Assembly (NCBI GenBank): GCA_021413845.1
Contig: JAIOPP010000025.1
Coordinates: forward strand, 1-63,410
Length of the DNA: 63,410 nt
From: Planctomycetia bacterium
GTDB taxonomy: Bacteria > Planctomycetota > Planctomycetia > Pirellulales > PNKZ01
Reading direction: 5' to 3'
Positions 46,399 to 56,298 of this stretch are shown in pieces. Every line of letters begins with the position of its first letter. The first letter of the stretch is position 1. Under the pieces are notes generated by a model. The model worked only from the letters and a program-made list of their open reading frames with translations. It did no database searches and had not been told where the DNA came from. The position numbers and the translations under genes were made by a program.

Positions 46399-47649
46399 AT
46401 GACGCCTCTCGCTCGTTTATCTTTCGTCGCCGGTTTCTGTTTCGCGCTCTGCGCCGCTTTAGCACAAGCCGAAGAGCGGCCGAAGTATCGCATCGATGCC
46501 GATGGCCCCGTCGGTCCGAACCAGCCGAAGAAGGTCCACCCCAAAGACCAGACCGCGCTGGAGTGGTATCAAGTCGTCGAGGGGCGATTCCCGCCCGCCG
46601 GCTCGGCGCACGCCATCACCGGCGAACTGATTTTCGTCGACCATCTCGAACGCCGGTTTCATCTGCGGGTCGATCGGAACGACAGCCAAGATCGGGGCGT
46701 ATGGGACCTGCCGGTCGACGCGGCGATGCTTCCGTACGGCGCGATCTACTACCACGGCGCGCCCGCCGCCTTGCAAGACATTCCGCTCGGTACGCACTTG
46801 CATGGGCAGTTCTACATGCGCGCTCCCGACGACAAGACCGCCTCTCCTTCGGCCAACTACAATCGCAAGACTCCCGAGGTCGACTTTCGCCGTTGCTTCC
46901 TATTGGAAGACGACTTCTCGCATCACGCGAAGCAAAACGAACTTTGGAAAATCGAGTCGGTCGATCTGTCGACGAAGAAACTCGTTGCCGTGCTCCAGCG
47001 CAACGGCGCGCCGGCCGAGAAGCCGCGCACGTTCGATCTGCTGACGAGCACGCGCGTGCTCCATGGCAACGGTTTCGGCAACCTCGAATCCATCAAGCCG
47101 GGACAATCGGCATTGTTCAACCTCACCTGGGGGACGCTCTACGGGCCGGGTCGGATCGTAGACATCATGCTCGACGAGCCGAGCCGGCGGCTCGCCACGG
47201 CGCAGCAATTGGAACGACACCGCAACCACACGCGCGAACGCGGTCTTGCCGGCTGGATCGACGAGGTCGACGACGAAAAGCAGATCGTCACGATCACGTT
47301 CTTCGGCGGAGTCGATCCGAAGCTGTTCGACGAACTGACGCACATCAATCCCGAGCCGTTCGGCTGGCCCCTCTCGAAGCCCGAAGACAAGCCGCTGGAA
47401 CCGAAGGGAACGATCGCCGTGGCGCGCGAAAGCCTGATGACGTACGATCCGGTGAATGACCGCAAAGGGGGGAACATCCTCGACATTCGCAAGGTCCCGA
47501 TCGAGCCCGGCAGCGGCGGCGTGCGCATTCGGGTGAAGTGCGACATGCTCTTAGAAGGCTACCGCCCGCACCGCATCGTGCGCTTCTATCCCGCCACTTG
47601 GAAAGTGATTGCCCTGCCGCAAGAAGAACAATTCCAAGGGCGGGAATAA
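46399..47649 (+). CDS. Secreted hypothetical protein, third gene of the DUF1592-DUF1552 operon
   Basis: 416 residues from ATG 46399, which starts a signal peptide (MTPLARLSFVAGFCFALCAALAQAEE); the frame is open much further upstream only because it shadows the DUF1552 gene. The mature protein is all-beta in appearance. It has a repeated small-barrel pattern (AITGELIFVDHLERRFHLRVD; FNLTWGTLYGPGRIVDI; GWIDEVDDEKQIVTITFFGG) and a HLHGQFYMRAP motif, reminiscent of OB-fold or SH3-like metal/copper proteins. I do not recognise the family. Gene order suggests a partner of the two upstream proteins. Confidence 0.8.
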   Translation: MTPLARLSFVAGFCFALCAALAQAEERPKYRIDADGPVGPNQPKKVHPKDQTALEWYQVVEGRFPPAGSAHAITGELIFVDHLERRFHLRVDRNDSQDRGVWDLPVDAAMLPYGAIYYHGAPAALQDIPLGTHLHGQFYMRAPDDKTASPSANYNRKTPEVDFRRCFLLEDDFSHHAKQNELWKIESVDLSTKKLVAVLQRNGAPAEKPRTFDLLTSTRVLHGNGFGNLESIKPGQSALFNLTWGTLYGPGRIVDIMLDEPSRRLATAQQLERHRNHTRERGLAGWIDEVDDEKQIVTITFFGGVDPKLFDELTHINPEPFGWPLSKPEDKPLEPKGTIAVARESLMTYDPVNDRKGGNILDIRKVPIEPGSGGVRIRVKCDMLLEGYRPHRIVRFYPATWKVIALPQEEQFQGRE

Positions 47650-47698
47650 CGGCGTCGACAGGGCGAGACGAACGCAAGTCGACTCAGTGCGAAGTAGC

Positions 47699-49168
47699 TC
47701 AGCGACAGACCTGCTTCATGATCCGATGTTCTTGAACGCCGGTAAGGCGCTGATCTAAGCCGTTGTTGAAATAGGTGAGCCGGTGATGGTCGAAGCCCAT
47801 CAAGTGCAAAATCGTGGCATGCAGATCGGACACGTGGCAGCGATCTTCGACCCCTTCGAAGCCTAGTTCATCGGTCGCCCCGACGGCTTGCCCACCTTTC
47901 ACGCCCGCTCCCGCGAGCCACATCGAGAACCCGAGCCAGTTGTGATCGCGGCCGGGCTTGTCGATTCCTTCGCTCGTCGGCGTGCGGCCGAATTCGCCTC
48001 CCCAGACGAGCAGCGTTTCGTCCCACAAGCCGGTTCGTTTCAAATCGGTGATCATCGCGGCGATCGGGCGATCGGTCTCGGCGGCATGCGTCTTGTGGTT
48101 CGTGATGCAGTCGCTGTGGCCGTCCCAGGTCGATTCGATATGCCCGCCCCCCGAGTAGAGTTGCACGAAGCGCACCCCTTTCTCAATTAGGCGGCGCGTG
48201 ATCAGACACTTGCGGCCGAAGTCGGCGGTGATCGGATCGTCGAGGCCGTACATTGCGCGGGTCGCGGCATCTTCCTTTTCGACATCGACCACTTCGGCCG
48301 CCGTAGTTTGCATCCGATAGGCGAGCTCGTAAGCGCCGATGCGCGCCGCCAGTTCGTTTTCTTCGCTTCGTGCTGCGGCATGCCGCTCGTTGAGCGATTG
48401 AATCAAGTCCAACGTGCCGCGCTGCATGCGCGGCGAAACGCCTGCCGGATTATCCAGATCCAACAGGGGCGACTTTCCGCTGCGAAACAGCGTTCCCTGA
48501 TGACGCGCCGGCATGTAGCCGGCTCCCCAATTCGGCGCGCCGCCGATCGGGCCGCCGCGCGGATCGGTCATGACGACGTAGCTCGGCAAGTTGTCGTTGA
48601 GCGAGCCGAGGCCGTAGTTCAACCACGAGCCCAAGCTCGGCCGGCCGGTGAGCGGGCTGCCGGTGTTCAACTGCAAGCAACCGGAGGAGTGCGCGGCCGT
48701 GTCGGTATGCATCGCTCGGAGCACGCAGAGCTCGTCGGCGTGTCGCGCGGTGTGCGGAAACAATTCGCTGATCTCCAGGCCGCTCGCACCATGCGGCCGA
48801 AAACGAAACGGGCTGCGCATCAAGTAGCCGACCGGCCGGCTGTTCGAGCCGACCTTCACTTTGCCGTGGTACGGCTTGCCGTGATGCTTATCGAGCGCAG
48901 GCTTAGGATCGAACGTATCGACCTGACTCGGCGCTCCGTTCATGAACAGGAAAACGCAGTGTTTCGCCTTGGTCGTGAAATGCGGCTGCGGCGACGTGCG
49001 AAGATCGGTCTCGCCGGCGCGAACCGGCGGCGAGAAAAAGCCATCGCGCCCTAAGAGGTCGACCAGCGCGAGCGATGCAAAGCCGCCTCCCATCTCCCAC
49101 AGGAAGTCGCGCCGCGACCGACGGCAGGGAGTGGGGTTGTCGAGGAATCGCCGAGGTTGCGTGGTCAC
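47699..49168 (-). CDS. DUF1501 Tat-exported protein
   Basis: 489 residues. The leader contains RRSRRDFLWEMGGGFASLALVDLLG, a Tat-type signal. Family motifs include FLFMNGAPSQVDTFDPKP, CQL-like LQLNTGSPLTGRPSLGSWL, a GHIESTWDGHSDCITNHK segment and LLVWGGEFGRTPTSEG, as in sulfatase/alkaline-phosphatase-like DUF1501 proteins. It lies 21 bases after the true end of the DUF1553 gene, the standard planctomycetal pair. Role unknown, probably periplasmic. It converges on the DUF1552 operon. Confidence 0.93.
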   Translation of the reverse strand: MTTQPRRFLDNPTPCRRSRRDFLWEMGGGFASLALVDLLGRDGFFSPPVRAGETDLRTSPQPHFTTKAKHCVFLFMNGAPSQVDTFDPKPALDKHHGKPYHGKVKVGSNSRPVGYLMRSPFRFRPHGASGLEISELFPHTARHADELCVLRAMHTDTAAHSSGCLQLNTGSPLTGRPSLGSWLNYGLGSLNDNLPSYVVMTDPRGGPIGGAPNWGAGYMPARHQGTLFRSGKSPLLDLDNPAGVSPRMQRGTLDLIQSLNERHAAARSEENELAARIGAYELAYRMQTTAAEVVDVEKEDAATRAMYGLDDPITADFGRKCLITRRLIEKGVRFVQLYSGGGHIESTWDGHSDCITNHKTHAAETDRPIAAMITDLKRTGLWDETLLVWGGEFGRTPTSEGIDKPGRDHNWLGFSMWLAGAGVKGGQAVGATDELGFEGVEDRCHVSDLHATILHLMGFDHHRLTYFNNGLDQRLTGVQEHRIMKQVCR

Positions 49169-49189
49169 GTGGAAGAACTCTCGCTCGAC

Positions 49190-51600
49190 TCAATTGGGGT
49201 AAACGAACTCATTGAGATTCAACACCGCCCGGCATAACTGTACCAACGCTCGATGTGCAGCCTCTGCTTCCGAGCTCTTCGTTTGCGAAAACGGCGCTTC
49301 TTGCCGAAGCTGCGCCGTGGTTCGGTCTAAAAACTCACGGATCGTATTCAGTTCCGGCTCGCTCGGCGAGCGAACCAGCGCCAAGCGATAGGCCAATCGA
49401 TTCGGGCTGCGGTGTCGGCACCCGCCTCGCGTTCCAATCGTCGGGCGAAATACTCGGCTTGCTCGTTCACGAACGTGCCGTTGTAGAGCGTTAAGGCTTG
49501 CGTCGCCACGTTGGTGATCGACCGACGCTCGCTGCTTTGCGTCGTGTCGCAGAAATCGAACGTTTCCAACATCGGCACCATCAACGTTCGCTTGACGAAG
49601 GTGTAAATCGTGCGGCGTTTCACTTCCTCAGGGGGCGACTTTTGCCAGGCCGACTGTTTGTCGGTATGAGCTTCGATCACTGCTTCGGGCAGCGGGAGAT
49701 AGACCGCGGGCCCGAAGGGCTTGCGATTCAATTCGCCCGACACCGCCAGCGCGCTATCGCGAATGGCTTCCGCATCGAGCCTGCGATAGGGATACCGCCA
49801 CAGCCGCTTATTCTCGGGATCGATTTCGACCGAGGTTGCTTTGCGTTGCGAGCTTTGCCGATAGGTGTCGCTCGTGAGGATGAGTCGATGCAGTTTCTTC
49901 AACGACCAGCCGGCGTCGTGCGTGAACCAGTGCGCGAGCCAATCCAGCAACTCCGGATGCGTCGGGCGAGCACCCATGTGGCCGAAGTCGCTCGACGTAG
50001 CGACTAACCCGACGCCGAAGTGATGTTGCCAAACTCGGTTGACCATCACGCGAGCGGTGAGCGGGTGATCGGGATCGGCGAGCCACTTGGCAAGCGTGAG
50101 CCGGCGCAGCGTGCTTCGAGTCCCTCCGGCAGGGAACACCGGCTGCGCATTCGCCAGCACGGCCGGAACGCGCGGCTGCATCACGGGCCCGGGATTGGAC
50201 GCTCGGCCCGACTTGAGCAGATACGTCGCCGGAGCTACGGCCGAATCTTCGAAGAGCCGATACACGCGTGGCAGGTCGGGCTGCTTCACACGCAGCAAAC
50301 GTTGTTGATCGCGCAACTCCGCCAAGGGGGCATCCGAATCGCTCGACGGTTTTTTCTTTTGTTCTTCGAGCAACGCTCGGATCCGTTTTTCCAATTCGGC
50401 ATCGGCTCGGTCGCGGTCCTTCTGCGCCTCGATCTGTTCGGCCGTTCCGACCGGTAAATCGCGATCGTTGCGCCCTTGGCTCGGGCGACGGAGCGGCGCG
50501 AGAATCGCCGCGAGACTGTAATAATCGACCATCGTAAACGGGTCGAACTTGTGTTGATGGCAGCGGGCACAACCGAGCGTGATTCCCAAAAACGTTTGCG
50601 ATACGGTGCGAATCATGTCGTCCAACTCATCGGCCCGATACTGCGGGGCTTCGAGCGGATCGACCTCGTCTTGCCAAGTTCCTAAGGCGTGAAAGCCGGT
50701 TGCCGCCAGCGTCTCGAACGTGACCTCGGGAAGTTCGTCGCCGGCAAGCTGTTCGACGACGAACCGGTCGTACGGCTTGTCGGCGTTCAGCGAGCGAATC
50801 ACGTAGTCGCGATACTGATAGACGCTCGGCTTGGGGGCATCGCGCTCGTAGCCGTTGGAGTCGGCGTAGCGCACCAAGTCGAGCCAGTGGCGAGCCCAGC
50901 GTTCTCCATACGCGCTGTCGGCCAGCATGCGGTCGATGAGTCGCTCATAGGCTTCCGGCGCGGAGTCGGCGAGAAAGCGGTGCTGCTCTTCGATGGTCGG
51001 CGGGAGGCCACGCACATCGAGCGAGGCGCGCCGCAGTTGATCGGATAGCGGGGCTCGTTCGGATAGCGCGAGCCCTACGGCAGATAGCCTCGCCGAGATA
51101 AACGCATCGATCGGATTCGCCGTGCGAGCCGTGGCGGGACCGACGGGCAAGGGGAGACGTACAACTTTTCGGAACGACCAAAAGTCGCGCGCTTGATCGA
51201 GGTCGACCGTTTTCTCATGGACTCCCAAATCGCGATCTTTGGGCCAGCGAGCGCCGGAGGCGATCCAACTCCGCAACCGTTCGGCTTCGGGGGCTGTCAG
51301 GCGTCGTGCGTCTTTGGCCTCCGTCGGCGGCATTTCGCCCGCGGCAATGCGCTCGATCAGCAAGCTCTCGGCAGGCTTTCCGCGCACGACGGCAGCGCCC
51401 GAGTCGCCGCCGCGCAGCTGCCCTTCAATCGTCGTTAGGTCTAAGCCGCCGCTGCGCTTGTTGATTTGATGGCAGTCGATGCAATGTTGCACCAGCAGCG
51501 GGGCGATATCGCGCTCGAAGTCGGGCTCGTCGGCCGCTGCCGCAAGCGCGGCGCAAGGCAGCAGCAGGCCGAGGATGAGCAGGCGACCCTTCAACCGCAT
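49190..51600 (-). pseudogene. PSCyt1-DUF1549-DUF1553 protein with a frameshift near the 3' end
   Basis: ATG 51600 opens a 750-residue frame with signal peptide, CIDCH haem motif (PSCyt1), DUF1549 (LRRASLDVRGLPPT, YGERWARHWLDLVRYADSNG) and DUF1553 (LAKWLADPDHPLTARVMVNR, HHFGVGLVATSSDFG). In its last 21 residues the frame becomes unlike the family (WPIAWRWFARRASRN). The normal ending, LAYRLALVRSPSEPELN to LCRAVLNLNEFVYPN, is read in another frame at 49190-49396. One extra base near 49396-49402 would join them into about 803 residues. Either the gene is broken, the sequence lacks a base, or the frameshift is tolerated because it only removes the tail. DUF1501 follows 21 bases on. Confidence 0.85.
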
Positions 51601-51677
51601 GGTCGATTCCTTCGCAGGCGCTCGCGGGTTGATCGTTGCTTCGGAGACGCCGCCGCGCAGGCGAAGCGACGCGGCTC

Positions 51678-53576
51678 TTATTTCGCTTCAATCGTTAAGT
51701 CGGGGCGGGCCTTGCGCAAACGCTCGACTCCCTCGGGCGTGATCTTCTTCATGCCGCTGAGGGAAAGTTTCTTGAGCTTCTTCGCAGCCGCTAGGGTTTG
51801 CAAGCCTTCGTCGGTTAATTGCGCGCTGCCGATCTTCAGTTCTTCCAACTGCGGCATCTCGGCCAACTGGTTGAGCGAGTCGTCCCCCACGGTCGGAGCA
51901 TGCGAGATGTCGAGGCGTCGCAGCGTGGCGATCTTCGCCGCGTGGACGAGACCGGCCGGGGTCGCTTGGTTGTCGAGCAGCGAAAGGTCTTCCAACGGAA
52001 GCTTCGCGAGCGCGGCCACCGCTTCGCCGGAACTGGCTTTCTCCATGCTGCCGATGCCGCAACGTTTCAGCTGAGTCAGAGCGGCAAGGCTCGCGGAGCC
52101 CGCATCCGTAAAATGGGTGTGGGCGAACCAGAGCCGGCCGGAAATGGGAAGCTGCGAAATCGCTTGCAGCCCGGCATCGTTTACCGGCGTGAAGTGCAAG
52201 TTGACGTTCTCCAACTTCGTTAGGCCCTTAAAGTGGGCGAAGCCGGTGCCGGTGCATTTTGTGGAAGCGAGTCCCAAAGTGCGCAACTCGGTGAGTCCGC
52301 CGAGATGCTTGAGGCTCTCGTCGGCGATCGGGGTGAGCGTCAGGTTCAGTTCTCGCAGCGCGGTGAGAGTGCCGACATGGCGCAAGCCGTCTCCGTGGAC
52401 CTCGCAATTCGCTAAGTCGAGCTTGCGCAACGTGGGAAGACCGACAAGCCGGCTGAGCCACGCATCGGTTGCTTGTACGTTGCGGCCCCCCTTGCCTTTG
52501 AGCGGGTTGTTACCGTTGTAGAGATCGATCGCGGCCGGCACATCGAAGATGCTCATGCCCGTATCGCCGGTCGCTAGGTAAAGCCATTGCGGCCCGGTGG
52601 GGGTGCAGTGGAGTTTGCCGCCGACTTTCGCGACGTCGGCCTCGAGGGCCAGCGTGCTGCGCCGCATTTCGCAAGCTTGTTCGATCGTCGGCAGAAGGGC
52701 CGTGAGCTTGCTTTGCAGGTTCTTGTCGGACAATCTCGCGATCAATGCGGGCCGGCCTTCCGACGCATCGAGCGAGAGGATCTGCGACAGCAAGGCTTGG
52801 TCCTTTGCCGTCGTGTTTAGCTGCGCGAGAACGCCATCGAGATATTGCTTGACTTGAGGATCGATCTTTTCGAACCCCACGACCGACGGCGGTTGCCCGA
52901 GCGCGTGCCGCATGGCATTGTGCATGAGATACTTGCCGGCATCGTGCGTGAGGTGAATGTCGTCGCGATAGAGGACTTCGAGCTTTTCGAGCGGAGCCCG
53001 TTTCGCGGCGATGTCTTCGGCGATGATCGCCAAGAGATTTTGCGCCAACGTTTGTCGGATCTCGCGGCCCGGATGCAAGCGTTTCAATTCGGCGATCAAC
53101 TCGCGAAGATAAGCCGGGCTATGCACCATCTGCACCGGTACCGAGTAGCTCGCAAACTCGTCGGCGCGCTGCAAATACATAGCCCAACCGGAATGGACGA
53201 CGAACACGGCCTTGGGTTGCAATTTCATCCAAGCGGAAATCGTTTCGACATCTTGCGCCAACGTCGAGCCGTAGTGAGGCTGCACCGAGATCACGTCGTA
53301 TTGCTTCTCGGCCAGCGCCGCAGGCCAGAGCGTGGAAGTCTTCACGCAAGGCTTGCCGGGATTCGCAAATACGAACGGCAGGCTCACTCCGCAATCGACA
53401 TGCCACTGCACATCGCCGCTGAGATTCCCGGGCACGGTGTCCCAGGTCAGCGAGTTGCCGATGAGGTAATAGCTGGGGCCCTTCGGCTCGTTCGCCGCAC
53501 TCGCAACTAAGGCCTGAACAACGATGGCCTGGGCGATGAAGATCGAAAGTAGCAACCAAGTCTTAAGACGATTCAT
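51678..53576 (-). CDS. Secreted SGNH-hydrolase/leucine-rich-repeat fusion protein
   Basis: 632 residues, ATG 53576, signal peptide 1-28. The N-terminal 220 residues look like an SGNH hydrolase: YYLIGNSLTWDT with Ser42 in the block I position, and DDIHLTHDAGKYL with Asp205 and His208 as the block V pair. A helical linker (220-320) follows. From about 370 to the end come leucine-rich repeats of the planctomycetal 24-residue type (LRKLDLANCEVHGDGLRHV, LRELNLTLTPIADESLKHL and following). It lies 77 bases upstream of the DUF1553 gene on the same strand and may head that operon. Probable extracellular or periplasmic esterase with a binding array; the substrate is unknown. Confidence 0.82.
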   Translation of the reverse strand: MNRLKTWLLLSIFIAQAIVVQALVASAANEPKGPSYYLIGNSLTWDTVPGNLSGDVQWHVDCGVSLPFVFANPGKPCVKTSTLWPAALAEKQYDVISVQPHYGSTLAQDVETISAWMKLQPKAVFVVHSGWAMYLQRADEFASYSVPVQMVHSPAYLRELIAELKRLHPGREIRQTLAQNLLAIIAEDIAAKRAPLEKLEVLYRDDIHLTHDAGKYLMHNAMRHALGQPPSVVGFEKIDPQVKQYLDGVLAQLNTTAKDQALLSQILSLDASEGRPALIARLSDKNLQSKLTALLPTIEQACEMRRSTLALEADVAKVGGKLHCTPTGPQWLYLATGDTGMSIFDVPAAIDLYNGNNPLKGKGGRNVQATDAWLSRLVGLPTLRKLDLANCEVHGDGLRHVGTLTALRELNLTLTPIADESLKHLGGLTELRTLGLASTKCTGTGFAHFKGLTKLENVNLHFTPVNDAGLQAISQLPISGRLWFAHTHFTDAGSASLAALTQLKRCGIGSMEKASSGEAVAALAKLPLEDLSLLDNQATPAGLVHAAKIATLRRLDISHAPTVGDDSLNQLAEMPQLEELKIGSAQLTDEGLQTLAAAKKLKKLSLSGMKKITPEGVERLRKARPDLTIEAK

Positions 53577-53674
53577 CGGTCTGTTGTTCCTAAGGGAAAT
53601 CTTTTTCCATCGGTTTGAGTCAATGTCGTCGCGGCAACTCTCGTCGGCTAGATGCCGCCGGCCTCGCCCCCGAC

Positions 53675-53680
53675 TATAAT
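53675..53680 (+). promoter_or_regulatory. TATAAT -10-like element before the DUF885 gene
   Basis: A perfect TATAAT at 53675-53680, 66 bases upstream of ATG 53747, in the divergent gap. No TTGACA-like -35 lies at 16-18 bases. Weak. Confidence 0.25.
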
Positions 53681-53746
53681 CGCCGCGGCCTTACGAAGCC
53701 AACATCCCACGCCCGTTTTCTTCACCTTCTTAGTCGACGCACGACC

Positions 53747-55516
53747 ATGATTCGCACGATCTTCATCGCCGCTTCGGTATTTCTCGCAACGATCGGGGCC
53801 TCGCAAGCGCAAGTCGCCGAAGATAGGGCCGAAGATAAGCTAGAGGCGTTTTATAGAGCCTAACTAGAAGAGACCTTTCGCCTGCGACCGCTCGAGGCGA
53901 CGTTGCTGGGCGACCATCGATTCGATGCCTTGCTCGACGATCTTTCGCCGCAGGCGCGCGCAGGCTGGACCGCTCAGGCCCGACGAGGATTGGATGCGTT
54001 GGCGAAAGAGGTTTCCTACGAAGGTTTGTCGCCCGACGGCAAGGTGAGCTACGGCATCTTTCGCGACGACCTCATCCGCACGATATGGCTGGCCGAGAAC
54101 ACCCGCCCATTCGAGGAAGATCCGCGCACGTATGGGGCGTATATCAGCGACGGCGTCTATTCGTTGCTGACGCAATCGACGTTGCCCAAGGAAACGAACA
54201 TCTCGAACGCGATCGCGCGCATGAAGCAGATCCCGCGCATCGTCGCCACGGCGAAGGAAACGCTTACCGTTCCGCCCCGCTCGGTGTTGGAGACCGCCGT
54301 GCTGCAAAATCGGGGAGCGATTCGCTTCTATGAGAAAGAGATCTTCGACCTCGTCGGCGACACGCCGCAACTGGCCGCTTTGAAGGAAACGGCCGGTACG
54401 GTGGTCGAAGCGCTTCGCCGGCATCAGCAGTTCTTGGAAGTCGATTTACGTCCTAAAGCGAATGGAGAATGGCGGCTCGGCAAAGAAAAGTTCTCGCGCA
54501 AGATCGAGTTGGTGCTCGACGCCGGAATGTCGTCGGACGAGGTTCTCGCCGACGCCGAGGTGGAGCTTGCGCGCGTGCAGCGCGAGATGTACGTCATCGC
54601 ACGGCAACTGTGGAGTAGTCGTTTTGCGCAGACGCCGATGCCGCCCGATGATGCCGCGGGCCGTTCCCATGCCATCGCCGCAGTCATTCGCGCGGTCGGT
54701 CAGGATCATGGTCCGCCTGAAATGCTGATCGCCGATGCTCGGGCTACCGCCGGTCGCATCAAAGAGTTTATTCGCGAACACGATATTCTTCGTCTTCCCG
54801 AGCCCGATCGTTGTCTCATTTTGGAAATGCCCGAATTCCGGCGCGGCAACGCGGCGGCCTATCTAGAGCCGGCGCTCCCGCTCGATCCGCAGGGTTCGAG
54901 CACCTATGCGGTGAGCCCACCGCCGGCCGATTGGAGCGCCGCGCGCATTCGGAGCTTTCTCGAAGAATACAATCGCCGGATGCTGCAGGTGTTGACGATT
55001 CACGAAGCCTATCCCGGCCACTACGTGCAACTCGAGTATTCCAATCGGAGCAAGTCGTTGATTCGTCGCACGCTGCAGTCGGGCGTGTTTATGGAGGGGT
55101 GGGCGGTCTACACCGAGCAAATGATGCTCGACCAAGGTTACGGCGACGGAGATCTAGCGCTCCGATTGAATCAACTGAAGTTTTATCTCCGAGCCGTGGC
55201 GAATGCCGTGCTCGACTACAAGATGCATTGCACCACACTGACCGACGAAGATGCGTTGCGATTCTTGATGGACGACGCTTATCAATCCGAAGGAGAAGCG
55301 CGGTTGAAGATCATTCGAGCCAAACAAAGCTCGGTTCAATTGAGCACCTATTTCGTCGGCCGCACCGCGCTGTATCGCTTGCGTCAGCAGATTCAACGTG
55401 AACTAGGCGAGAAATTCGAGCTCGGTCGTTATCACGAAGCGGTCTTGGATCACGGCTCGGTCCCCGTGAAATACTTGCCCGACTTAGTTCGAGCACGATT
55501 GGCTCGGCCGAGATAG
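53747..55516 (+). pseudogene. DUF885 metallopeptidase-like protein interrupted by an in-frame stop
   Basis: ATG 53747 starts a signal peptide (MIRTIFIAASVFLATIGASQAQ). After 38 codons a TAA (53861-53863) interrupts, yet the same frame continues without a break to 55516. The first codons beyond (LEETFRLRPLEATLLGDHRFD) are exactly what DUF885 proteins have at this point, preceded by FYRA. A single change of TAA to TAT or TAC would give a 589-residue protein. The zinc site is HEAYPGH (419-425 in full-length numbering), with a downstream GWAVYTEQMM helix. If the stop is real, only a leaderless product from an internal start could be made. A sequencing error is also possible. Confidence 0.82.
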
Positions 55517-55590
55517 TCGTTTGCTGAGATTACCTAGATGTTTTTCAGCGAAGCCACCTGGATGGCGGCCCGACGGAATCGCAGTCACTT

Positions 55591-55776
55591 CTACTTCTCG
55601 ATATAAGCGTTCACGCCGACGACGACTTTCTTGCCGTTCACGACGCATTCGGTTTCCTTGTTGCCGCGCGTCGACGCGACGACCATCGTCTTGCCGCTGG
55701 CCGAGCGTTCCGGCTTGTCGTGGAGCGTGAGGCGAATGATGAGTTCGTTGCCTTCGATCTTGGCGGTGAAGCTCAT
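55591..55776 (-). CDS. Small conserved-looking hypothetical protein (61 aa)
   Basis: ATG 55776. Composition is that of a real soluble protein: MSFTAKIEGNELIIRLTLHD, then a basic KPERSASGKTMVV, and two further beta strands (ETECVVNGKKVVVGVNAYI). It has no signal peptide and no Cys pair. CCTCC-complement (GGAGG on the coding strand is absent) gives no strong ribosome site. It resembles a small beta-sheet protein; function unknown. It stands alone between the DUF885 gene and a small secreted protein. Confidence 0.6.
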   Translation of the reverse strand: MSFTAKIEGNELIIRLTLHDKPERSASGKTMVVASTRGNKETECVVNGKKVVVGVNAYIEK

Positions 55777-55896
55777 GGTCCGGTCCGTTCGGAGGGAGGA
55801 AGTTTCGCGATCGTCGAGGATTCCGCAATCGACGAAATCGTCGCTCGCTCGCCGCCGGCGTGAGAAAATACGCTGAGAAACTTCTTCCTCTGCGAA

Positions 55897-56085
55897 CTAC
55901 CAGGCTCGAACTCGATTCACGGCTCGCACCGTGTTGCCGTAGATGTGGCCGGGGCGATACGGTCGCTGAGTGATCGGGGTGGCTCGAATTGCGGCGCGCT
56001 GCGAAGCCGAATAAACCGCCGATGCCGGTTGTGCGGACAGCGAAACAGCGACGACGGCAAGCGCGAATAACGTGCGTAGAAACAT
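55897..56085 (-). CDS. Small secreted hypothetical protein (62 aa)
   Basis: ATG 56085 starts a textbook signal peptide (MFLRTLFALAVVAVSLSAQP, cleavage near ASA). The mature part is about 38 residues, Arg/Tyr/Pro-rich and without Cys, ending AVNRVRAW. The frame is open upstream to 56253 but those residues overlap the divergent epimerase's leader and look non-coding. Same strand as the 61-residue gene, 120 bases upstream of it. Function unknown. Confidence 0.55.
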   Translation of the reverse strand: MFLRTLFALAVVAVSLSAQPASAVYSASQRAAIRATPITQRPYRPGHIYGNTVRAVNRVRAW

Positions 56086-56298
56086 GGGATGGCTCTTTTG
56101 ATGTAGTGCTGGATTTTCCAGCCCTAATGCCGGACGACCCGCCCGGCACGGGCGACGCGAAGATACTTCAAATTCCGTGCCAAGATCAAGGAGCTGGCCG
56201 ATTTGAAACCGAGCCGCCCCGCCGGCCGCGGGCAACTGTGTTACAATCCCCACTCATTCGCCCAATACATCGCCGTAGTACACGCACGCCGCTCGGAC

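Noticed and set aside
44967-46544. 525-codon minus-strand open frame
   Set aside because: Antisense shadow of the DUF1552 gene; no recognisable motif.
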